A program made the translations under genes and the position numbers. A stretch of 6,204 bases of DNA, from positions 1 to 6,204 of the forward strand of contig JAOULY010000132.1 of assembly GCA_029881775.1 (NCBI GenBank), given 5' to 3'. The notes under the pieces were generated by a model. It did not search any database and was not told the DNA's origin. It saw only the letters and a list, made by a program, of their open reading frames with translations. The stretch is from Gammaproteobacteria bacterium. GTDB taxonomy: Bacteria; Pseudomonadota; Gammaproteobacteria; UBA9214. This document shows, one piece after another, positions 1-4,405 of this stretch. Position 1 is the stretch's first letter. Every line of letters starts with the position of its first letter.

Positions 1-17
1 AGCGTAGTTCCACAACC

Positions 18-87
18 GTAGCCCGGATGAAGTGAAACGTAATCCGGGGCTGTCTCCCCGGATTCCACTGCGTTGCATCCGGGCTAC
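18..87. repeat. REP-like palindromic repeat, copy 1
   Basis: A 70-bp imperfect palindrome. The outer arms GTAGCCCGGATG (18-29) and CATCCGGGCTAC (76-87) are perfectly complementary over 12 bp. The inner arms AATCCGGGG (41-49) and CCCCGGATT (56-64) pair over 9 bp around a 6-nt loop, and the stretches between the two stems do not pair cleanly. The conserved 5' flank GTTCCACAACC starts at 7 and is shared with the other two copies. The GTAG tetranucleotide at the palindrome foot is the hallmark of REP/BIME elements mobilised by RAYT (TnpA-REP) transposases. No such transposase is in the window, so membership of a mobilised family is inference. Confidence 0.85.
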
Positions 88-126
88 GGCATTGTCCTCC
101 AGGACCGCCGCCTGACCTGAGCGGCT

Positions 127-147
127 GGTGCGCACGGCGCACCCTAC
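127..147. repeat. Short GTAG-headed hairpin repeat of a second type
   Basis: GGTGCGC (127-133) and GCGCACC (137-143) form a perfect 7-bp stem with a 3-nt loop. It is followed by CTAC (144-147), which reads GTAG on the minus strand, so the element is a GTAG-headed hairpin in the opposite orientation to the three longer copies. It sits in the spacer between copies 1 and 2 and could be an independent REP-like insertion that separated them. I recall this hairpin type as frequent in gammaproteobacterial genomes, but its copy number here cannot be judged from one window. Confidence 0.6.
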
Positions 148-184
148 GGCACTTAACCTTCCCCCTACTGTGGTTCCACAACCG

Positions 185-253
185 GTAGCCCGGATGGAGT
201 GAAACGTAATCCGGGGCTGTCTCCCGGATTCCACTGCGTTGCATCCGGGCTAC
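185..253. repeat. REP-like palindromic repeat, copy 2
   Basis: A 69-bp copy in the same orientation as copy 1, with identical 12-bp outer arms (185-196 with 242-253) and inner arms AATCCGGG/CCCGGATT (208-215 with 223-230). The conserved left flank GTTCCACAACCG begins at 173. Together with copy 3 it makes a 90-bp direct tandem repeat (173-262 and 263-352), which suggests local duplication of the repeat plus its flank. Confidence 0.85.
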
Positions 254-274
254 GACACTGCGGTGCCACAACCG

Positions 275-343
275 GTAGTCCGGCTGGAGTGAAACGTAAT
301 CCGGGGGTGTTCCCCGGATTCCACTGCGTTGCATCCGGGTTAC
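275..343. repeat. REP-like palindromic repeat, copy 3, diverged outer arms
   Basis: A 69-bp copy in the same orientation, lying exactly 90 bp after copy 2. The outer arms have drifted (GTAGTCCGGCTG against CATCCGGGTTAC), while the inner stem around ATCCGGGG/CCCCGGAT stays intact. It ends 47 bp beyond the stop codon of the minus-strand gene at 391, so on that transcript the cluster would form strong 3' structures. No T-run follows, so a terminator role is only possible, not shown. Confidence 0.82.
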
Positions 344-390
344 GGCACTGATGGGATTCGTGGCTATAAAACGAGTCTTGCAGGATGCAG

Positions 391-873
391 TTACAACACT
401 GCCTCAAGGCCTGTTTCGCGGGTCCAGACCAGCCAGCTGATATTCTTGAACTTGGCCACGGACAGTGCGCCACGTTTGGCGCGTTTGCTGCCGGCTGCTT
501 CATCGACTTCATCCATGATGTCATCGCGCGCGGCCTCGTAGATCTCGCACGGTTCGTAATCCTCGTCCATGATGATCAACAGCAGCGTATTCCAGTCCCC
601 GCTGGTGTTCAGCTGGCCGAGCCGGGTGCCTGATTTTGAATCTGTCGTCAGGATGCGCGACTTGATCTGGATGCGCTGGCCCTCGCGTTTGCCGTTACCA
701 ATGGCATCGACGCCGCCCACCCTCGGTTCGCAGAGTGTCAGGTCGAGTATGCGGGCAGCGTCATGGCGGGCGATTTCGCCGGATACCGGCAGCGATTGCC
801 CGGTCGAACGCTTGTACTCGGCGGCCAGCCGGCGCGTTTCGGCAATCAGTTTGTCCAGTGAATAAACAGTCAA
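391..873 (-). CDS. Uncharacterised protein, DUF6998-like, possible PD-(D/E)XK fold
   Basis: A 160-residue protein with no signal peptide or membrane segment, so probably cytosolic. Its function is unknown. The sequence reminds me of the family I recall as DUF6998; this rests on memory of its motifs and not on a search. Visible landmarks are an N-terminal helix with GEIAR (E33), then GGVDAIG (D56), then RIQIKSR (Q69, K71), followed by SGTRLG, a hydrophobic strand LLLIIMDEDYEP (97-108), and a conserved-looking C-terminal block GALSVAKFKNISWLVW (135-150). The order E...D...(Q)xK is that of PD-(D/E)XK nuclease-like folds, which makes nucleic-acid binding or cleavage a fair hypothesis. Translation starts at a TTG: an in-frame stop lies six codons upstream and no earlier ATG is available. 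A GGAA about 9 nt upstream could serve as ribosome binding site. It is divergent from, and probably unrelated to, the flagellar operon. Confidence 0.8.
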   Translation of the reverse strand: MTVYSLDKLIAETRRLAAEYKRSTGQSLPVSGEIARHDAARILDLTLCEPRVGGVDAIGNGKREGQRIQIKSRILTTDSKSGTRLGQLNTSGDWNTLLLIIMDEDYEPCEIYEAARDDIMDEVDEAAGSKRAKRGALSVAKFKNISWLVWTRETGLEAVL

Positions 874-963
874 GTTAGTCAGTTCCAGTCAGTCTTGGCA
901 TGACTCGATGCGTGCAATTACTGTTCCGTACGATGTGCAGCTGATCCAGTCGCGTCCGTTAGA

Positions 964-991
964 TTTATACATTGATTGCGACTATAAACAA
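964..991 (-). promoter_or_regulatory. Possible sigma-70 promoter for the minus-strand gene
   Basis: Reading the minus strand, TTGTTT (complement of 986-991) is followed after 16 bp by TATAAA (complement of 964-969). The -10 matches consensus at 5 of 6 positions, but the -35 matches at only 3. It would give a leader of about 80 nt before the TTG start at 873. This is a weak call, supported mainly by the -10 and its position. Confidence 0.3.
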
Positions 992-1026
992 CCGGCAATC
1001 CGTTGCCGGGCGGCAACAGATTGCCG
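992..1026. repeat. Two tandem 16-bp dyads (CGGCAA-N4-TTGCCG)
   Basis: Two perfect inverted repeats of the same hexamer stand side by side. CGGCAA (993-998) and TTGCCG (1003-1008) flank TCCG, and the first dyad extends to 7 bp with C992/G1009. CGGCAA (1011-1016) and TTGCCG (1021-1026) flank CAGA. The dyad centres are 18 bp apart. They lie roughly 170-200 bp upstream of the start expected from the sigma-54 promoter at 1170-1185, a usual distance for enhancer sites of bacterial enhancer-binding proteins. Whether a regulator binds here, and which, is inference. Confidence 0.6.
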
Positions 1027-1035
1027 CTTCTCTGC

Positions 1036-1053
1036 ACCGCCTCCACGGGCGGT
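1036..1053. repeat. Inverted repeat ACCGCC-N6-GGCGGT
   Basis: A perfect 6-bp inverted repeat with a 6-nt spacer, 10 bp beyond the tandem dyads. No T-run follows on the plus strand, so it is not a standard terminator. It could be a further protein site or simply structure. No function can be assigned. Confidence 0.4.
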
Positions 1054-1126
1054 TATGCGTCATTATTCCGTCAAACGGGAATCGTAACGTCTTGTTAAGG
1101 GTGTAGAAAAAATGACACCTGGGCAT

Positions 1127-1145
1127 GTTAGCAAAGTTAACTAAC
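1127..1145. promoter_or_regulatory. Inverted repeat near the sigma-54 promoter, possible activator site
   Basis: GTTAG (1127-1131) and CTAAC (1141-1145) form an inverted repeat that also contains the palindrome GTTAAC (1136-1141). It ends 24 bp before the -24 element. The AT-rich GTTAGCAAAGTTAAC stretch resembles the FleQ-box consensus I recall (GTCAnTAAAtTGAC) only loosely, so a FleQ/FlrA-type site is a guess. FleQ-like proteins can act from promoter-proximal sites, which makes the location reasonable. Confidence 0.3.
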
Positions 1146-1169
1146 TGTAACGCGTAGCAAAAAGCATTC

Positions 1170-1185
1170 TGGCACGCTCCCTGCA
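1170..1185 (+). promoter_or_regulatory. Sigma-54 (RpoN) -24/-12 promoter of the flagellar operon
   Basis: TGGCACG (1170-1176), CTCC, CTGCA (1181-1185) matches the RpoN consensus TGGCACG-N4-TTGCW at all but one defined position. The invariant GG (1171-1172) and GC (1183-1184) are separated by exactly 10 bp. Transcription should begin near 1195. It faces the activator gene and the fli genes and is the only such match I found in the intergenic region, so it probably drives the whole operon. Sigma-54 control of fliE-fliF type operons is established in Pseudomonas and Vibrio. Confidence 0.88.
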
Positions 1186-1206
1186 TTGTTTTTCAGCGAA
1201 GTTCCG

Positions 1207-1224
1207 GTGACCCGGCAAGGTCAC
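1207..1224 (+). promoter_or_regulatory. Stem-loop in the 5' leader of the operon mRNA
   Basis: GTGACC (1207-1212) and GGTCAC (1219-1224) form a perfect 6-bp stem closed by the loop CGGCAA. It begins about 12 nt after the predicted transcription start and ends 6 nt before AAAGGA (1231-1236), a possible ribosome binding site for the upstream start codons. The loop hexamer is the same one found in the tandem dyads at 993-1026. As RNA it could affect stability or translation; as DNA it could be a protein site. Neither is shown. Confidence 0.45.
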
Positions 1225-1318
1225 AAGCTAAAAGGATTTTGGCGCCCGTGCTGATGCGGGTAATTGAAACACAGTCCGGACCGATTGCAAGGCGGTTCGG
1301 ACGAGTGCTTCGGGACAT

Positions 1319-1323
1319 GGAGG
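1319..1323 (+). promoter_or_regulatory. Ribosome binding site deciding the activator start
   Basis: GGAGG lies 5 nt before the ATG at 1329 and is clearly better than anything before the four upstream in-frame starts. AAAGGA (1231-1236) is 11 nt from GTG 1248, only 2 nt from TTG 1239, and 17 nt from ATG 1254. If 1329 is right, the mRNA leader is about 130 nt. Confidence 0.6.
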
Positions 1324-1328
1324 TTGTA

Positions 1329-2348
1329 ATGGGCAAGCCTGTATTCCAGGTAGCAGACAGTGAGTTGATCGCCGAGGACCGGCGTTCCAGGGAACTGGTC
1401 ATACTCGCAGACCGTGTTGCTGCAGCCGAGGTCACCGTGATGATTAACGGTGAGTCGGGCACCGGCAAGGAAATGCTCGCCCGTTACATACACCGGAACT
1501 CTTCCCGCAAGAACGCCCCGTTCGTCGCCATCAACTGTGCAGCCATACCCGAGAATATGCTCGAGTCCATGCTGTTCGGCTACGAGAAGGGTGCATTCAC
1601 CGGTGCCTACCAGGCACACCCCGGTAAATTCGAGCAGGCACAGGGCGGTACGCTGCTGCTGGACGAAATCTCCGAGATGGACCTCGGACTGCAGGCAAAA
1701 CTCCTGCGGGTACTTCAGGAACGTGAAGTGGAACGTCTGGGCGGGCGAGAAACCATAGCGCTCGATGTGCGTGTTCTCGCGGCTACCAACCGCAAGCTCC
1801 GGGATGCCGTTAACGCCGGTAAATTCAGGCAGGACCTGTTTTATCGCCTGAATGTTTTTCCGCTCAACATCCCCGCATTGCGTGATCGGCCCGCTGACAT
1901 TTTGCCGCTGGCAAGGACACTTGTCAGTCGTTACGTGTCGGCTGATGCATGCCCTGTCATTTCGGGCGAGGCCGGGCATCGCCTGTTGTCGCATTCGTGG
2001 CCGGGCAATGTACGCGAACTCGAAAACGTGATTCAACGTGCGTTGATACTCACCAGCGGGGGTTCCATCGAAGTCGGTGATATCAGCCTGGACGAAGAGG
2101 AAGTCCATGTGGATACATCGTCTGCAATGCAGCTTGAGCGGCTGCCGGGGTCTTCACGTGCGCTGGGCTCGGACCTGAAGATCAAGGAGCGGGAATTGAT
2201 TATCCAGGCACTGGAAGCCGGAAATGGAAGCCGCAAGGATGCGGCTGCACGATTGGGAATCAGTCCGCGGACGCTGCGTTACAAGATTGCACGCTTGCGT
2301 GATGCCGGTATGGATCTGTCAGTACCCGCGGCCGGAGGTGTGTCATGA
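1329..2348 (+). CDS. Sigma-54-dependent activator, FleR/FlrC type, no receiver domain
   Basis: A transcription activator that would remodel RNA polymerase-sigma-54 by ATP hydrolysis to turn on flagellar promoters. From the ATG at 1329 it has 339 residues. The AAA+ domain begins almost at once, with Walker A GESGTGKE (41-48), the sigma-54-contacting GAFTGA loop intact (88-93), Walker B LLLDE (109-113), sensor-I region ATN (152-154), arginine-finger segment FRQDLFYRL (R167, R173) and WPGNVRELEN (224-233). A Fis-type helix-turn-helix follows (about 299-325), and LRYKIARLRDAGMDL is typical of FleR/FlrC. Unlike usual FleR/FlrC proteins of about 450-480 residues there is no N-terminal receiver. The start at 1329 is preferred because GGAGG (1319-1323) lies 5 nt upstream. 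TTG 1239, GTG 1248, ATG 1254 and ATG 1317 are in-frame alternatives adding up to 30 residues with no recognisable domain. Its stop overlaps the fliE start (ATGA), implying coupling. No symbol is given because the missing domain leaves orthology open. Confidence 0.93.
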   Translation: MGKPVFQVADSELIAEDRRSRELVILADRVAAAEVTVMINGESGTGKEMLARYIHRNSSRKNAPFVAINCAAIPENMLESMLFGYEKGAFTGAYQAHPGKFEQAQGGTLLLDEISEMDLGLQAKLLRVLQEREVERLGGRETIALDVRVLAATNRKLRDAVNAGKFRQDLFYRLNVFPLNIPALRDRPADILPLARTLVSRYVSADACPVISGEAGHRLLSHSWPGNVRELENVIQRALILTSGGSIEVGDISLDEEEVHVDTSSAMQLERLPGSSRALGSDLKIKERELIIQALEAGNGSRKDAAARLGISPRTLRYKIARLRDAGMDLSVPAAGGVS

Positions 2349-2671
2349 GCGAGATGGGTATCGACCAGGTGTTGGCACAGATGCGTGCCATGTCTTCCAT
2401 GGCGCAGGCGGGTGCGGCGCCGGCAGCACAGGTAGACAGCGCGGAGCGTGCGGATTTTGCGGGCCTGTTGCAGGACTCGGTCAGCAAGGTCAACGAGACG
2501 CAGCAAACATCAAGCAAACTGGCAGCGGCGTTCGAGGCCGAGGATCCGAATGTCGACCTGGCTGAGGTAATGATCGCGATGCAGAAATCCAGCCTGTCGT
2601 TCCAGGCGATGACGACGGTTCGTAACAAGCTGGTGTCGGCCTACCAGGAAATTATGAGTATGCCGGTGTGA
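2345..2671 (+). CDS. fliE: Flagellar hook-basal body complex protein FliE
   Basis: FliE is the small protein that connects the MS ring to the proximal rod and is needed early for export of rod proteins. The 108-residue length is normal for the family. The N-terminal part (about 1-35) is Ala/Met/Gln-rich and poorly conserved. The conserved C-terminal half runs from NVDLAEVMIAMQKSS (69-83) through FQAMTTVRNKLVSAYQEIM (86-104) and ends in SMPV. The last segment closely matches the enterobacterial C-terminus I recall (VRNKLVAAYQEVMSMQV). The start overlaps the activator stop as ATGA, with GGAGG (2334-2338) 6 nt upstream. Like other FliE proteins it has no cleavable signal peptide and is expected to leave through the flagellar export apparatus. 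Identification is firm. Confidence 0.97.
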   Translation: MSEMGIDQVLAQMRAMSSMAQAGAAPAAQVDSAERADFAGLLQDSVSKVNETQQTSSKLAAAFEAEDPNVDLAEVMIAMQKSSLSFQAMTTVRNKLVSAYQEIMSMPV

Positions 2672-2720
2672 GCAGGTTTATCGGGTTTACGGGGCACATG
2701 GATGTGACCCGGTAGTCGGC

Positions 2721-2748
2721 CCGGCCACTCCATGGACGGGGTGGCCGG
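2721..2748 (+). other. Strong hairpin between fliE and fliF
   Basis: CCGGCCACTCC (2721-2731) pairs with GGGGTGGCCGG (2738-2748) over 11 bp, including one G-U, around the 6-nt loop ATGGAC. It lies in the only sizeable gap of the operon (2672-2782, 111 nt). It is followed by AACAATAATTT and not by an uninterrupted T-run, so it is a poor intrinsic terminator. A partial attenuator, a block to 3' exonucleases protecting the upstream activator-fliE mRNA, or a processing site are possible roles. A smaller palindrome CACAT-GG-ATGTG (2695-2706) precedes it. Confidence 0.6.
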
Positions 2749-2782
2749 CCAACAATAATTTCGCGCACAGCAAGGGAAGAAT

Positions 2783-4405
2783 ATGGCACTGGTAAATCCG
2801 GAAAACATTACAGCACAGGCGCGCGGCTTCAACGCATTGCCGGTCATGCGACAGGTCGGGCTCATGCTGGGACTGGCCGCCAGTGTGGCGCTGGGGTTCT
2901 ATGTTGTCCTGTGGTCGCGCACACCGGAATACAGCATGCTGTTCAGCTCGCTGTCCGATGTGGAAACGGCCGAGGTGGCGGGCGCACTGGATGCGGCCGT
3001 CATACCGTACCGGCTGGAGCGCGGTTCGGGCGCTATTACCGTGCCGGCCGGGGACGTGCATGAGGCGCGGCTCAAACTGGCCAGTCGTGGTCTGCCGCGT
3101 GGCAATGGCACAGGATTCGAATTGCTTGACCAGAAACAGGGCTTCGGTACCAGCCAGTTCATGGAGCAGGCACGCTTTAATCGTGCTATCGAGGGCGAAC
3201 TGGCCCGCACCATAGCCACCCTGCAGAGTGTCGAGAGTGCACGGGTACACCTGGCAATTCCGAAACGCTCCGTGTTTGTGCGTGACAAGGACAAGCCACG
3301 CGCATCTGTCGTACTCAGACTGTTTTCCGGGGCACGCCTGGATGATGAGCGCCTCGCCGGTATCGTGCACATGGTTGCATCCAGTGTGCCCGGGCTGGAT
3401 GCCGATGGCGTGACCGTCGTTGACCAGGTCGGACGCCTGCTGACAAGCAGCAATGACGGCGGCGTGATGGCCGGCAGTTCCCGGCAACTGACTTACACGC
3501 GCAAGATCGAGAGTGATTACATCAAGCGTATCGAGGACATACTGACCCCGCTCGTCGGCGAACAGGGTGTGCGCGCCCAGGTGTCGGCCGACATTGATTT
3601 CACCGTGGTGGAAAGTACCACTGAAAGTTACCAGCCCGATAACCGCGCCGTGCGCAGCGAGGAGACCTTCGAGGAAAGCACGCGCGGGAACGGCGTAGCC
3701 GGGGTGCCGGGTGCGTTGAGCAACCAGCCGCCGGCTGCCGGCACAACGGATGTGGCCGGCGCGCAGAGCGTTGAGGGGCAGGCTGCAGCGCTCAACAGCA
3801 CACGTCGTGCGACACGTAATTACGAAGTCGATCGTAACATCAGTCATACAAGGACCGCGCCCGGCACCCTGAAGCAACTGTCCGTGGCGGTGCTGGTGGA
3901 TTACCGGACGCAGGCGGGCGAGACCGGCGCTACCGAACGCGTCCCGCTGACGAGTGAAGAGCTGCAGCGTGTCGAAGAGCTCGTCAAGGAAGCGGTCGGT
4001 TTCAGTGAGGAACGTGCCGACAGCATCAAGGTAAACAATATCCCGTTCAAGGTGGTTGATGAGGTCGGCGAGATCATGCCGCCACTGCCGGTCTGGGAAC
4101 AGCCCTGGGTGGCCGGTCTGGTCAAGCAGGTGCTGGGCGGTATTTTCGTACTGTTCATGTTGATGGGTGTGCTGAAACCGGTACTCAGGACACTGGCCAT
4201 CAGGCCGGCCGCGATGCCGGGCGCACTGCCGCCTGGACAGGCCGGCCAGCAACAACTGGCCGGCGAGGACCAGGTGAGCCTGTCACAACAGGCCACAACA
4301 GGGATTTCTCATGAACAACAGTTCGGTATGGCGCGGTCGATGATCGAGAACGATCCGCGTCGTGGAGCACATGTCGTCAAGGACTGGGTAGCATCGGATG
4401 GCTGA
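2783..4405 (+). CDS. fliF: Flagellar MS-ring protein FliF
   Basis: FliF oligomerises in the cytoplasmic membrane to form the MS ring, the platform for the rotor and export gate. It has 540 residues, close to the usual ~550. The order is: short cytosolic N-terminus; TM1 about 24-44; YscJ/FliF secretin-like ring domain with RTPEYSMLFSSLSD (46-59), SRGLPRGNGTGFELLDQKQGFGTSQFMEQARFNRA in the region 101-135, and ESARVHLAIPKRSVFVRD (151-168); second ring domain about 235-430 with a Gly/Ala/Pro-rich flexible insert near 300-335; TM2 about 443-465; cytosolic tail. The extreme C-terminus, MARSMIENDPRRGAHVVKDWV (516-536), is the segment that binds FliG. AAGGGA (2772-2777) precedes the ATG by 5 nt. The fliG start lies inside the end of this gene, an 8-bp overlap that suits stoichiometric production of the two ring partners. 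Confidence 0.98.
   Translation: MALVNPENITAQARGFNALPVMRQVGLMLGLAASVALGFYVVLWSRTPEYSMLFSSLSDVETAEVAGALDAAVIPYRLERGSGAITVPAGDVHEARLKLASRGLPRGNGTGFELLDQKQGFGTSQFMEQARFNRAIEGELARTIATLQSVESARVHLAIPKRSVFVRDKDKPRASVVLRLFSGARLDDERLAGIVHMVASSVPGLDADGVTVVDQVGRLLTSSNDGGVMAGSSRQLTYTRKIESDYIKRIEDILTPLVGEQGVRAQVSADIDFTVVESTTESYQPDNRAVRSEETFEESTRGNGVAGVPGALSNQPPAAGTTDVAGAQSVEGQAAALNSTRRATRNYEVDRNISHTRTAPGTLKQLSVAVLVDYRTQAGETGATERVPLTSEELQRVEELVKEAVGFSEERADSIKVNNIPFKVVDEVGEIMPPLPVWEQPWVAGLVKQVLGGIFVLFMLMGVLKPVLRTLAIRPAAMPGALPPGQAGQQQLAGEDQVSLSQQATTGISHEQQFGMARSMIENDPRRGAHVVKDWVASDG

Larger units (their letters stand above)
1..390. other. Non-coding repeat-filled intergenic region
   Basis: I see no credible gene here. 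Almost the whole stretch is accounted for by the three REP-like palindromes, their shared flanks, and the hairpin at 127-147. The remaining spacer at 88-126 contains only small imperfect inverted repeats (for example TCCT-CC-AGGA). It lies downstream of the minus-strand gene that ends at 391. The gene on the other side is outside the window. Confidence 0.75.
874..1328. other. Divergent intergenic regulatory region
   Basis: This stretch separates the minus-strand gene (start 873) from the activator gene. It becomes AT-richer than the flanking genes toward the sigma-54 promoter. Besides the elements listed individually, it holds GGTGT/ACACC (1100-1104 and 1115-1119) flanking an A-rich spacer and ATTCC/GGAAT (1065-1069 and 1078-1082). 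I see no RNA gene and no remnant of a receiver domain or of a FleS-type kinase. The last part (1239-1328) may be an N-terminal extension of the activator rather than leader, depending on the true start codon. Confidence 0.6.

Noticed and set aside
1..350. Possible CRISPR array
   Set aside because: There are only three long palindromic copies with irregular distances (167 and 90 bp) and no regular unique spacers. The pattern fits REP-like elements.
896..911. Second sigma-54-like element (TTGGCATG...ATGC)
   Set aside because: The GG-to-GC spacing is 11 and not 10, which RpoN promoters do not tolerate well, and a far better match lies at 1170-1185.
992..1053. Hairpins as rho-independent terminators
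   Set aside because: No T-run follows on either strand, and both flanking genes are transcribed away from this region.
965..1186. 73-codon open frame on the minus strand in the intergenic region
   Set aside because: Its Cys/Arg-rich translation has no recognisable domain, and it covers the dyads and the sigma-54 promoter. Nothing supports coding.
1221..2108. A 295-codon open frame on the minus strand opposite the activator gene
   Set aside because: It is antisense to conserved AAA+ motifs, its composition is unlike a real protein, and it has no credible family.
2687..4255. A 522-codon open frame on the minus strand opposite fliF
   Set aside because: It lies antisense to an unmistakable fliF, and its His/Arg/Gln-rich translation has no domain. 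It is a by-product of GC-rich codon use on the coding strand.
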